IMG/VR virus record: IMGVR_UViG_3300033153_002286
Location: 1-36,142 of that record
DNA from: a virus
Direction: 5' to 3' (one strand)
Length of the DNA stretch: 36,142 bases
Each line of letters begins with the position of its first letter. Position 1 is the first letter of the stretch. Shown one piece after another: positions 11,101 through 16,228 of this stretch. A model generated the notes under the pieces. That model saw nothing but the letters and a program-made list of their open reading frames with translations, made no database searches and was not told where the DNA came from. Position numbers and translations under genes: made by a program.

Positions 11101-11367
11101 GCAGCTCTTAACACGGGACACGCTAAGTACGGTGTCAGTGAAGAGGAGATGGATGTACTGTGGGGCAAGGCTAGTGGTAGTGGTAACTCTAACATAACTC
11201 TGGATGGGTTCACGCAGAAAGAATACAGACTTGGATACTATCATTCACCAGTCTTATCAGGGAACAGGACTGCTCTCTTTCAAGATAGGTTTGATGAGGC
11301 AGGTACAGGCAGCTATGCTATCCGCAGAAGATGGTACAACAGCCTAGTTAATGAGGAAAAGCTTTGA
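2101..11367 (+). CDS. Giant virion protein (3088 aa), large polyvalent/ejection-protein type
   Basis: One uninterrupted frame of 3088 residues, far longer than T7 gp16 (about 1300) and near the size of other giant podophage proteins. In order: an acidic N-terminus; a Gly/Ala-rich hydrophobic stretch at about 208-252 that could insert in a membrane; a charged helical region at about 400-600 with an internal repeat; a SAP-like helix-extended-loop-helix at about 1441-1475 (LLELAK..RTGNKDVIASNIV); and a C-terminal block resembling large polyvalent protein LPD38-type regions (about 2362-2395, K-x-ILS-x-T-x-HPRN-like; about 2597-2633, P-F-S-PQ-x-IKAL-R-P-FP-F-AE-VRNSYN-like). Start ATG 2101 overlaps the upstream gene by 11 bases, with AAAGG upstream. 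Likely packaged in the capsid and ejected with DNA. I see no convincing RNA polymerase, transglycosylase or protease motif. The family resemblance is by eye. Confidence 0.7.
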   Translation: MAIDFLDGLLGPSEQGITEDEQYLEELMASLKAAQPVAEVEEEAPPEEKRSFTEGLKAFGEGITEVPARLEASNLERQGASKYHRGVLDLQELAKNATAIVPFLDTDGNLTDEGRNRFNLIGGTNDEFQTRVPVESFRKLGDSLKSGSTMRDAVAGQIDTIQTALSAAQNLLLRGEFTRPGQSVYAKALFDEQGEFTSEEARDFMLSPEASVDVLADSLHSTMLVLGAAVAGGAAGSLFGPGGATFGAMQAAGFASYTMEKKRAFLDGMLKADVDVFNAEAVLDFIGHNPDKLAKIIGDSELEGISVGVPDAIAVGIGGLGTTKALEIAATPAKKGLVALVVKAAKVAGLVATEPLVQGFLGATGAGLAKVTTGQKINKAELLVEGWAEMLAFPGEATVGTAARRMDAYNKRKQEAELDELEDLLHTSLRTEASDAKGLVTTATAQAEASSVVNEDTEEIQKSIEEDGDAFFDDSDNPEYVAPEDLEGDTITEKMQVAMSTARSKRLAKEKAKKEQADTKEALKTETAKLTADDDPADARKKELQAAFQEGRDITAAQETADTLVAQQAQDRRRDELRAEFAKGRENIAAAAERLPEPVTTPESLESLADIEKGLGTGKKQAPKPLAKVPPSTVDTTAMKGVPRIEELPEPLIPEKLKSEFTAAEIQEATDVMMSLDLSVEQVSALAKQAGFEITLSEQGIPEVTEEELSRLAEATLITARELTAKAPTAKPETTTSKQAAADKAARLAALRTSMEQQEGEGIVQDTLTDTLLQDIDYKQELKDATLEGTGGRYRREASKKLSASMTAESIERSIANKEDLGKKRKLILTSLNATLRGRKDFTHKINGGNRLGIQWQFEEVLEDGTFILVKRSLNDDGTNGKRGAVFAVNFDTQTYPKLRNEGGSADSNTDLRTLAAKPSALFPTLQAAYKDLLRNSPNLFNSNTVIRELGPARNLQRSVNKAVDDAWITVEQVARQEVAVDNALGLLNTQEGTLRKHRRKPGNYSNAEKLKARADYIRIRQDWTSAEALLEYRRDTMVTPEQAEQDMLNAQADKLEMFERGYGNARGEPGTLTDVSAFIPSISADTDADVKTFMTEEEKEGIVSQRFDRATAVQILPDGSTRVLELKVGEKDNAYRVFVTGMSDGKLSAPISIGLSKFKGSAAGAKRVALKLALDKTAATDAKSEAGKQGKEDQAVINKYLASTKPGGNKANRQGKFAATDLRRRAALIDQSQELSNTIFLLDNVGVDEASTENPTEVQLPERSADALNLEGTGERTVQDLATDEEITRIATLTDNARISERAGVVAAMQVIDEQLLEFDTLRSHGEDTLAGQVETAPGRVDEKTGKRTLPAKSKDFGPTSMFEHNYPEAARHLREVEATEARLLREVEKAGETDARKETLRLISDKIFADVRDPNPDVASAGRDALGRWSHIELQTMYTRPQLLELAKTIKAKRTGNKDVIASNIVDKLAEQPANPESAPVHEQMAAILERQGFNPQAVTTREGRAILNIGYIKAMRDNLAAKGFSEAYINVAVRNITAGTGTEQAARAQAFINSKLLDPVTIDAFRLSLKESMEMQATLKASADLTTKLGVLVDYFGTNAEGLTEKDLMGGLKTVTGTEFAKTPDYIANPTTLETELAEEVGRDNLRAEIEGLQAEDARTDRPTETLSLEGPGRPLFGATNKLVTQEDLAEAVQQLQGKFRSIGIAEGDTTALLKIAAFVVEGGARTFAEFSTQMVKRVGEKVTPRLNDLWDSVTSTANPADDPRFTTDLIRVMPPKIDPVAVIPGHRPSAKALAAIEAKLRGENPVDALVYANQNQALNELANGLSEEYLLPTIRGATPALSKMVDGIVYGSRYMTQSTGVLPPIMRDAAMYLKGARDRTNANVVYMGLFPIKLRSILNEVGVKLGSHEHLQINKAITEYISGGMRESSIRKDFGVTIPMEAKALIAHFVPHKGALSAMAALIDAVPHKTQVAIDKSGDMWLNKSFQSSPFIGQLTAAYLPNQKAMDKIAVLGKDKPALVTGMMKAAHDYYTLPAEAEGFMSIPEHQLRRLIGGTNALYKADKNGRGSFILDPHPKLDDDGNPVLNKDGSPKMLQTTLKKATHAQLVEFILKRQPDTAQIDNFIRDMINSITEPKVGTTMGASAKGSDQSILKPKRLMQSQSAQIKSMIRDLQQAPNIDQDIVKALKEQQEDFSTYSRAEFVAELSAMDADMAAALDRSELEFAMTDVIREALHEITDPGALMVNSVAKIAGTIELSKALTAIVEMGINSGELAVGSTDIIAGKHTAKLGILRGKRLVAGLADTQYRDPRGEVHKVIEDGRPTIAGTPATINGLHDLIGAHAALETNLFMKTMYGAAAYTKYDKIILSFTAHPRNAVSSTEIAWGRGVFGTYLNPLVHAYTNPGAFLMGSRLALTELQQTLGEKQATTAANRLLSDEYLGNLAVAAAGRGITHDSIHTGTVIDLFSHLQTLSPDEWGMVMSNQTSLIRARDGRLVLASSKAGQAISMAASGVTTTAETMFRLEDEAIKIVAFLQRTGQFLIIQHPGTRQESMAYANKLVRGWLSMAGRKAMSVNELAEVELSMDMAAVNVIATFPTFSQAPQGIKALGRAPYISAFPTFNAEMVRNSYNHFMFSQRLIRGQLPLGVQLEGKAKERASKLGWGLMSQGFLVIAGQMLGLAMMNLVSMRAGRDPQDDDESASKLLAEAIVKHRYARDAYEFKNVFPGWYQNSNIMLVPGTLDVVNHTSNYIPTGFTMSEGAVLEAGYTLWNDAARIMGNDDLREHFKDKMMYQLGAAFMQAMGGLWFNEEVLISDFTDNLLARTGHSSENIDSVYRSFRNDTNQWIRSALTPNDNPWAEQTGEQGSEIPRQIGALITAVAGGLPPNTAVSQVIKAGQSIKSSAEMAENPATFVADVLTNTAAITGGVKYIEFNFMSDYEKKLRFQHAPSMMTATDTMLNSLFDPSWRLEGTEEQQFAEFKEMFDLQEGFRRNAFNNIHAALNTGHAKYGVSEEEMDVLWGKASGSGNSNITLDGFTQKEYRLGYYHSPVLSGNRTALFQDRFDEAGTGSYAIRRRWYNSLVNEEKL
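3718..3870 (+). repeat. Two-copy 33-residue-period repeat inside the giant protein
   Basis: At protein level, 3718-3771 encodes RKKELQAAFQEGRDITAA and 3817-3870 encodes RRDELRAEFAKGRENIAA. Nine of 18 positions are identical, and the offset is 99 bases (33 residues). The segment is charged and helical, probably a coiled-coil spacer. Confidence 0.6.
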
Positions 11368-11741
11368 TGTTTAATCCAAAGGTACTGAAGACTGGCCCCT
11401 CTAGAGGATTCGATAAGCCCGCCGCTGATGGCGGAGGCTTTAGCTCTAGTCGTAGGTTTAACAAGATGTTTAAACAGATGCTAGGTAAGCAGGCACGCGT
11501 CAAGAATCCTAAAGGATTAGACAAGGCACGAGGCCTAGGTCAAGCCAAGGCAGCAGTAGCCGGCAAACGCAACACACGTACACCACTAGCTAAATACGTA
11601 GACCCCGTCGCAGCTGCCATGCAGCACACTGTACGCAACAGGTCTGTTGAACAAGCTAGGAACGCTATCAGTGCAACAGGACGCCCCGGCCAAGGCCGGC
11701 ACAATCCCGGATCAATATTACGTTTCGTTAAAGGAAACTAA
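11367..11741 (+). CDS. Small basic late protein, unknown
   Basis: A 124-residue, strongly basic protein rich in Lys, Arg, Gly and Ala with no hydrophobic segment. ATG at 11367 overlaps the TGA of the giant protein (TGATG), with GAGGA about 10 bases upstream; a TTG one codon earlier is less likely. Being last but one in the late unit and basic, it could bind DNA or sit in the virion, but no family is recognised. Confidence 0.65.
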   Translation: MFNPKVLKTGPSRGFDKPAADGGGFSSSRRFNKMFKQMLGKQARVKNPKGLDKARGLGQAKAAVAGKRNTRTPLAKYVDPVAAAMQHTVRNRSVEQARNAISATGRPGQGRHNPGSILRFVKGN

Positions 11742-11745
11742 CACA

Positions 11746-12555
11746 ATGCCCTCATTCGATGAATCAAAAGACAAAGTACTAAGCGCGGCTCAGGGCAGTA
11801 ACCCGATAGGGGATATACTAGGCCCTAAGGCAGACTCATACAGGCTAGAGATACGCAAGGCGCTACAGTCTAGGCGTGTAGAGAGGTTCCCCAAGCTAGC
11901 GGCAGCTAGGGCATCGGGTATTGGTACGCCCGGTGGGTTACCTAGGCCTGATATAACTAGACCGGGCAGTAGCGCTGGGCCTCCTACGTCAGGACGTGCA
12001 CCAAACGTAGCACCGGGCACGCCGCCGGGGGCTGGTGGTGGAATAGGGCCGGGGGGTATCATAGGATCGAGTGGGTACTTCGACAACACAGGCAGCCACG
12101 TGTTCGGGCCACCTAGCAACAGCTTTAATAATCGTGGTAATCCTGATCTAGATTGGTCAGCTATAATGCAACGCGCAGCAGGTGCTGGCGTAGGTATAGG
12201 CACTAGCATGGCAGTGGGGGGTGGTATACTGGGATGGTTAGCGGGTAGGGGGGCATCTAAAGCTACAAGAGAGTGGCTCGGTAACAACATACTAAGTGAG
12301 CAGCAAGTGCGCGGGGTGCACACGTACAATAATCCGGATCACCCTGATTTTGTAGGGCCTCCTTCCAGTGCAGCCGGGGGTGTACCGGGTAGTCCAGACT
12401 TATCCGGCAACCCCAACTACTCATATCAATCACTAGCTTCTTACAATCCTTCTGGCAGTGTAACTGGAGGCGGCTACTATAAGCACGCTACCAGAATCAA
12501 GGCTCCATCTGGATATGTACCAGTAGACCCTGACTTGCCAGACAAGACAGGCTAA
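11746..12555 (+). CDS. Gly/Pro-rich late protein with a glycine-zipper segment, unknown
   Basis: I place the start at ATG 11746, five bases after the previous stop with AAAGGAAA just upstream, giving 269 residues; a TTG-initiated extension upstream would overlap the previous gene by about 95 bases and is unlikely. Residues 1-55 are charged. Residues 65-120 are very rich in Gly and Pro. A hydrophobic Gly/Ala stretch at about residues 142-165 (GAGVGIGTSMAVGGG) resembles membrane-active glycine zippers, and the C-terminal third is Gly/Ser/Tyr/Pro-rich. It closes the + strand operon, and its TAA (12553-12555) overlaps the stop of the convergent gene. A structural or membrane-interacting role is inference. 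Confidence 0.65.
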   Translation: MPSFDESKDKVLSAAQGSNPIGDILGPKADSYRLEIRKALQSRRVERFPKLAAARASGIGTPGGLPRPDITRPGSSAGPPTSGRAPNVAPGTPPGAGGGIGPGGIIGSSGYFDNTGSHVFGPPSNSFNNRGNPDLDWSAIMQRAAGAGVGIGTSMAVGGGILGWLAGRGASKATREWLGNNILSEQQVRGVHTYNNPDHPDFVGPPSSAAGGVPGSPDLSGNPNYSYQSLASYNPSGSVTGGGYYKHATRIKAPSGYVPVDPDLPDKTG

Positions 12556-12965
12556 GAGGATATATCTAATATGGTATAGGCATCTTGTAATGCTACAGCC
12601 ATAACCTTACCTATGTCCTCTCGGCCTTTATAATAGCCGTTCTCTGTATTCACAAGGAACTGCTCGTTCTTTAAGTTCAAGGCATGAACGCTAACGTGTT
12701 CGTGCCTTTTTTCTTTTATGAGATCACCGTACCCTATCACCACTGGGTTGATGAAGATACGGGAGTAATCTCCCTCCACGTTAGTGACTATCACACGCTT
12801 GAACAGGCTTACCTCAGGGCCTGTAAGGTAATCAACGAAGGCCTGTCTGCGCAACCAGCCTATCATGGCTGGTATGTACGCACGTACCTCAGCTATATCA
12901 TGTACTACTGCTGCCTTACTACGCTCTGCTATTGGCACCCATTTCAAGTCATCTATTTGTAACAT
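12552..12965 (-). CDS. Peptide deformylase-like protein lacking catalytic motifs
   Basis: Start ATG 12965 (137 aa) has AAGAGA upstream and overlaps the preceding gene by 17 bases; ATG 12983 is an alternative. Residues 46-100 read like the deformylase core: YLTGPEVSLFKRVIV where the family has GLAAPQvG.skRVIV, then FINPVVI matching the fINPei strand, then HVSVHALNLKNEQ matching v.V.alDlnGe. The C-terminal VMAVALQDAYTILDI aligns with the viQHEiDHLnGi helix. The catalytic glutamine is Glu51, the EGCLS cysteine segment is missing, and HExxH is replaced by DAYTI. Peptide deformylase removes formyl groups from new proteins using a metal ion; this copy should not bind metal or catalyse. If the alignment is right it is a pseudoenzyme, perhaps a binding or decoy protein. 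Alternative: an unrelated protein with chance similarity. Confidence 0.55.
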   Translation of the reverse strand: MLQIDDLKWVPIAERSKAAVVHDIAEVRAYIPAMIGWLRRQAFVDYLTGPEVSLFKRVIVTNVEGDYSRIFINPVVIGYGDLIKEKRHEHVSVHALNLKNEQFLVNTENGYYKGREDIGKVMAVALQDAYTILDISS

Positions 12966-13143
12966 CGTGCTGTCTCTTAGCATCTCGTATCTCGTCAGCA
13001 GGGCGGGCGTATATAGCCGCATCGAAAACTAACAAGGACTTGATCTCGGCCTCAGTGTACCCCTCAGCAAGGTACCTAGCACGAGCTACTAGTGGGTTAA
13101 AGTACTCTACGTCAATGTCTAATGGATTTCTGTCAGTCACCAT
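12949..13143 (-). CDS. Small hypothetical protein (64 aa)
   Basis: ATG 13143 is preceded by GGGAGGAAATAAGG, a strong ribosome site. The 64-residue product is mixed charge and probably helical, with no recognisable motif. The ribosome site overlaps the stop of the upstream 57-aa gene, and the 3' end overlaps the deformylase-like gene by 17 bases, so all three are co-translated. Function unknown. Confidence 0.6.
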   Translation of the reverse strand: MVTDRNPLDIDVEYFNPLVARARYLAEGYTEAEIKSLLVFDAAIYARPADEIRDAKRQHDVTNR

Positions 13144-13145
13144 CC

Positions 13146-13319
13146 TTATTTCCTCCCTTGACCTACTTCGATTATCACAGGCACTAGGTAATCACGTAAC
13201 TCCTGATCACCCTTGACCATCATGTCCAAGTAATCCTGTGCTTCCTTGAATCCATGCCTCTGGTATATATCCACATACCTAGAGGCGACTCTTAAAGCAA
13301 ACTTGTCATGTATCACCAT
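13146..13319 (-). CDS. Small hypothetical protein (57 aa)
   Basis: ATG 13319 follows GGGAGAGCCAGT. The product (starts MVIHDKFALRVASRYVDIYQ, ends VGQGRK) is 57 residues, soluble and probably helical. It overlaps the end of the upstream membrane-peptide gene by 7 bases and fills the gap to the 64-aa gene exactly, which supports its being real. No known family. Confidence 0.55.
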   Translation of the reverse strand: MVIHDKFALRVASRYVDIYQRHGFKEAQDYLDMMVKGDQELRDYLVPVIIEVGQGRK

Positions 13320-13462
13320 ACTGGCTCTCCCATAATGAACATGATGATAGCGGCAAGTGCCATTAGCCCTCCATATATTAGGACTAAAGCCATCAGGGCT
13401 AGGGCCATTATACCTAGGCCCTCTATTGCTGTGTCTATTAGTTTATGTATCTTATCTCGCAT
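13313..13462 (-). CDS. Small membrane protein (49 aa)
   Basis: ATG 13462 follows a near-consensus AAGGAGGACTAGTCA. The 49-residue product has a charged N-terminus (MRDKIHK), then about 30 hydrophobic residues (17-44), enough for one long or two short membrane segments, and a short GEPVW tail. It overlaps the exonuclease stop by 11 bases and the next gene by 7. It could be a lysis or inner-membrane accessory peptide; no family is recognised. Confidence 0.55.
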   Translation of the reverse strand: MRDKIHKLIDTAIEGLGIMALALMALVLIYGGLMALAAIIMFIMGEPVW

Positions 13463-14465
13463 TGACTAGTCCTCCTTGCAGTGCACGCTTACTGCGTATG
13501 TTAGTACGTCCTCGTAGTACGTGTCCACATGTGTTACACGAGTACGAATTGAACAGTGACACGTTGGTAGCTGTCTTGGTTACTAGTGGTGTGAGGTCTG
13601 TCGATGCACATACAGTACACGCGGGTTCCTCAGTGCTAGTCATGATAGCTACGTTGGGGTGTGATCTATCCCAAGCACGTATACGTAGGTACACATCCTC
13701 TAGTATCTCTATGTCCCTCTTGTTGTACTCTAGCATATGATCCCATGCCTCTAGGTCACCCTTGATACACTTGATCCACAGCTCCATGCCGCCTGTGTCT
13801 ATCTTACCCTCGTTAGCACCAAACAACAGCTTGTGTACATAGTCTAATTTGTTAGACGTAAGCCCAAACTCCCGCTTGCAAATCTTAAGCGTATCCACCG
13901 TCCTGTAAGGAGCAGGTGGTTTCATGACGTGCGTAAGCATGCGTGTCTTGACCTTCTTGATGTCGAACCTGTCCCCGTTGTGGGCTACTATAATGTCAGC
14001 CTCATTGAACAGTTTCCACAAGTCCTCGATCAACTCCCTGTCGTCCTCACTACCTGCCTTGTACGTACCGTACCGTCTACATCCATGTAACGCCTTGCCG
14101 TGTACCTTCTCGTTACCCAGCCACCTATAGGCATAGGACATGATGTACCATCCGTTCTCTATCAGGTCAGGTGAGCGTACCTCTTGCCATAAGCCCCACA
14201 GATAGGCTACCATAGGGGCTGTCTCTATGTCGATGACCAGTATACGTAGGTTCTCTGGTTCATCTAAGATAGAACCGGCCTCAGTAGCTTTGTGTATAGC
14301 TGACTGTATGCCTCGATCTAACGCACGCCTATCTATCTTCAAGAAATCAGCAGCAGCAGATTGTGATCTGTCATCTTTGCTAAGGTGAGACGCGTCTATG
14401 TACTCTTTCTGCCTGTCTGTAGCGTGCTTGCGCACCACTTTCCAGTAAGCCTTATTCGAACTCAT
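13452..14465 (-). CDS. DEDDy 3'-5' exonuclease with N-terminal HTH and C-terminal zinc ribbon
   Basis: A 337-residue RNase H-fold exonuclease. Motif ExoI is D79-x-E81 (VIDIETAP), ExoII lies at 161-168 (AHNGDRFD) and ExoIII is Y247-x3-D251 (YNKRDIE), giving the DEDDy set that binds two metal ions and removes 3' nucleotides. Residues 17-60 resemble a helix-turn-helix (SAAADFLKIDRRALDRGIQ), and the C-terminus has two Cys pairs, C283/C286 and C310/C313, typical of a zinc ribbon. Both flanking domains suggest DNA or RNA targeting. The DNA polymerase has its own exonuclease, so this one probably works in DNA degradation, recombination or repair. Start ATG 14465 follows AGGAGGAATGGGACG. Confidence 0.8.
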   Translation of the reverse strand: MSSNKAYWKVVRKHATDRQKEYIDASHLSKDDRSQSAAADFLKIDRRALDRGIQSAIHKATEAGSILDEPENLRILVIDIETAPMVAYLWGLWQEVRSPDLIENGWYIMSYAYRWLGNEKVHGKALHGCRRYGTYKAGSEDDRELIEDLWKLFNEADIIVAHNGDRFDIKKVKTRMLTHVMKPPAPYRTVDTLKICKREFGLTSNKLDYVHKLLFGANEGKIDTGGMELWIKCIKGDLEAWDHMLEYNKRDIEILEDVYLRIRAWDRSHPNVAIMTSTEEPACTVCASTDLTPLVTKTATNVSLFNSYSCNTCGHVLRGRTNIRSKRALQGGLVNAR

Positions 14466-14649
14466 CGTCCCATTCCTCCTCTTTCTTTATACCTAAGTAC
14501 CCGTGCACTATCTCTAGCGCACTGGTCTGTATGTCTATCACATCCGTAACGAACCATTCCTCTTCTCTCATTAGCTCCTCGAACTCAGCTTGCGCTGACT
14601 CAAGGGCGTCCTTGATAAGAGTTAGCTCGGATTTGTTTAGTTCAGGCAT
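14452..14649 (-). CDS. Small acidic helical protein (65 aa)
   Basis: ATG 14649 has AAGGAG 11 bases upstream. The 65-residue product is strongly acidic (EELMREEE..., C-terminal EEEWDDEFE) and probably helical. It overlaps the neighbouring genes by 8 and 14 bases. Acidic small phage proteins can mimic DNA or bind host proteins, but nothing in the sequence shows that here. Confidence 0.55.
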   Translation of the reverse strand: MPELNKSELTLIKDALESAQAEFEELMREEEWFVTDVIDIQTSALEIVHGYLGIKKEEEWDDEFE

Positions 14650-14935
14650 CGTTCTCTAACTCCTTCTCTAGATTAGCCAAGGCCCGCCACGCCACCTTAG
14701 TAGAGTGGCGCACACTATCAGTATCCCTAGTACCAGCCTGCATAAGATGTCTCGTGAGGGCATCAAGCTCATCACCGCTCTTAGACCTGTCCCAGTGCAA
14801 CGGTGTGCCGGGATTGTGCTGCTCATTACCCATGAACGAACACTGTGCCACGGCAGCTATAGCATTAGGGAAGTATTTAAGTACACCACTGTATACTGGT
14901 ACTGATTTACGGCCTTCGGCTGTAGCAGGGAACAT
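14642..14935 (-). CDS. dATP/dGTP diphosphohydrolase-like protein (DUF5664 type)
   Basis: The 97-residue protein matches by eye the small phage family named dATP/dGTP diphosphohydrolase (DUF5664): a P-V-YSGVLKYFPNAIAAVAQCSFMGN block, an N-x-G-x3-HWDRSKSGDELDALTRHL block, and a final R-H-x-VAWRALANLEKEL helix. Enzymes of this group are thought to act on deoxynucleotides, converting dNTP to dNMP and pyrophosphate. ATG 14935 overlaps the TGA of the HD hydrolase gene (TGATG) with GGAGGAG upstream; a GTG one codon earlier is possible. The two genes are coupled, suggesting joint adjustment of the nucleotide pool during replication. Confidence 0.7.
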   Translation of the reverse strand: MFPATAEGRKSVPVYSGVLKYFPNAIAAVAQCSFMGNEQHNPGTPLHWDRSKSGDELDALTRHLMQAGTRDTDSVRHSTKVAWRALANLEKELENDA

Positions 14936-15633
14936 CACAGCTCCTCCATGGCACGGGCGATGGCCTCGTTCTGGTCATCATCTAGTTCACTGTACGTGTC
15001 CGGTCTCTCTGGATACCACACGGCAGTCAATGCCTCTATCAGATCATCAACACTCACGTCGCTGCCTACCAACTCATGGTACCTGAACATGAACGGGTAC
15101 ATAGGTGCGTGCCACAGGTTATCAGAGCTCTCGATGGCCTGCTGCCATGCGACTTGCATCTTACCGTGGTACGTGCCCGGCCTGTCACCAAATGAGAAGC
15201 ACTCGTGCTCGAAGATACGCTTGTCCGCCTGTGCTACAGGCGTAGACTTGCGGTATGTCAAGTGCTCACCTACAGTAACCAACGGTACATCTGGTGCAAA
15301 CTTATTAAGTATGGCACCAGCCAGCCTCTCCTCGTCACGTATCATGTCAGGGTACAGTACCTTGACTGGGTGTATGGTATCACCCATGTATGCCTCAGCT
15401 GCGTCGTGCAGCAGCGCCTCAAGCGCTAGCTCAGGCGGTACGTAGTGAGACATGATCAAGCAGTGGTGTGCCACTGTGTAGTCCTGCCTTATGCCCCCGT
15501 TGTAGCGTAGCATACGGCCTAGGCACCATGCTATGTCGCTCATCTGTAGGCTATCTGGCTCAGGGGTACGTATGTCCAGCAGTTCCCCGCTGTACGTGCG
15601 CACTACTCCCGGCCCGTGCTTATCGTTTGTCAT
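14935..15633 (-). CDS. HD-domain phosphohydrolase, dNTPase/5'-deoxynucleotidase-like
   Basis: A 232-residue HD-fold protein. The segment D20-I-x3 ... WCLGRMLRYNGGIRQDYTVAHH leads to metal ligands at H56/H57, H76-D77 (ALLHDAAEAYMGD, with E80 and D85) and D137 (AQADKRIF). This arrangement is that of YfbR-like and phage DatZ-like HD hydrolases, which remove phosphate(s) from deoxyadenosine nucleotides. In 2-aminoadenine (Z) phages DatZ depletes dATP, but no adenylosuccinate synthetase-like PurZ is in this window, so a Z genome is not shown. Start ATG 15633 follows GGGGAGTTAAAG. Coupled to the diphosphohydrolase-like gene. Confidence 0.75.
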   Translation of the reverse strand: MTNDKHGPGVVRTYSGELLDIRTPEPDSLQMSDIAWCLGRMLRYNGGIRQDYTVAHHCLIMSHYVPPELALEALLHDAAEAYMGDTIHPVKVLYPDMIRDEERLAGAILNKFAPDVPLVTVGEHLTYRKSTPVAQADKRIFEHECFSFGDRPGTYHGKMQVAWQQAIESSDNLWHAPMYPFMFRYHELVGSDVSVDDLIEALTAVWYPERPDTYSELDDDQNEAIARAMEEL

Positions 15634-16054
15634 CTTTAACTCCCCAGTCCTCGTTCACCCAGCGTATACGCCTGTCATCAGTAGTGTACGCTCTGCGTAT
15701 TAGTTTCTCTAACTCCATATTGCCACGAGAATACCTATCCGGTATGTCTAGCACCTGATGTGGAGGTAGCTCTTGTTTCTCTAAGTACGATAGCATCGTG
15801 TCCTTATGCTCTTGCTCCGCGAACACTATCTCATCTGCCCAATACACTAACGCTACGTCAGCAAAGATAAGAGCATATTCTTTAACACACCCAGCAGCCC
15901 TAGTGTTATAGCCGTAGTCGTGCTGTAACAGTGCCGCCATAGTTGGGGAGCGTAGCAGCCCTGCCGAGCACACACATAGCACGCGCTTAGCAGGGCCTTG
16001 GAACTCGTTCTTAGAGTTAGACATCCTGTTCAGTGTATATATATCTTCACTCAT
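15620..16054 (-). CDS. Low-molecular-weight protein tyrosine phosphatase-like protein
   Basis: 144 residues. A P-loop C29-x5-R35-S36 (VLCVCSAGLLRSP) sits after a short beta strand, as in low-molecular-weight phosphatases. An RAAGC strand, a WADEIVFAEQEH segment and the acid loop D103-I-P-D-R-Y follow in the expected order, matching the predicted phosphotyrosine phosphatase family. It should dephosphorylate phosphotyrosine proteins, or act on a small phosphate ester, in the cytoplasm. ATG 16054 has a weak site (GGGAC); ATG 16024 (residue 11) is a possible shorter start. It sits between endonuclease I and the HD hydrolase. Phage-encoded members are uncommon; the target is unknown. Confidence 0.75.
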   Translation of the reverse strand: MSEDIYTLNRMSNSKNEFQGPAKRVLCVCSAGLLRSPTMAALLQHDYGYNTRAAGCVKEYALIFADVALVYWADEIVFAEQEHKDTMLSYLEKQELPPHQVLDIPDRYSRGNMELEKLIRRAYTTDDRRIRWVNEDWGVKDDKR

Positions 16055-16228
16055 TTACTTGTCCCAATCTGCTATAAACTCTACCACTTCTTCTGGTACA
16101 GCCACCTCTTGATAATCGTCCATGTACCCAATCTGCTGATTGTCCAGAGAATCGAAGTCGTCCTCGTGTACTACTGTCCCGTCAGCATAGATACGATAGT
16201 GTGTAATAGTCTGTATTGAGTTATTCAT
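16055..16228 (-). CDS. Small acidic hypothetical protein (57 aa)
   Basis: The frame starts at ATG 16228, overlapping the endonuclease stop by 8 bases, with AGGAATGG upstream, and ends at 16055 directly before the phosphatase start. The product (MNNSIQTITHYRIYADGTVV..., ending FIADWDK) is 57 residues and acidic, and has no recognised domain. The exact fit between two genes supports it. Confidence 0.55.
   Translation of the reverse strand: MNNSIQTITHYRIYADGTVVHEDDFDSLDNQQIGYMDDYQEVAVPEEVVEFIADWDK

Noticed and set aside
2101-11367. Virion RNA polymerase (N4 type) in the giant protein
   Set aside because: Size is suggestive, but I could not find the T7-like polymerase motifs (TxxGR, R-x3-K-x6-YG, HDxD) in proper order.
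12684-12962. Open frame on the + strand opposite the deformylase-like gene
   Set aside because: The - strand frame has the better ribosome site, gene packing and family resemblance; the + frame lacks all three.
14642-15633. 2-aminoadenine (Z) genome system
   Set aside because: DatZ-like HD protein alone is not enough; no PurZ or MazZ-like gene is in the window, and the nearby hydrolase is of another family.
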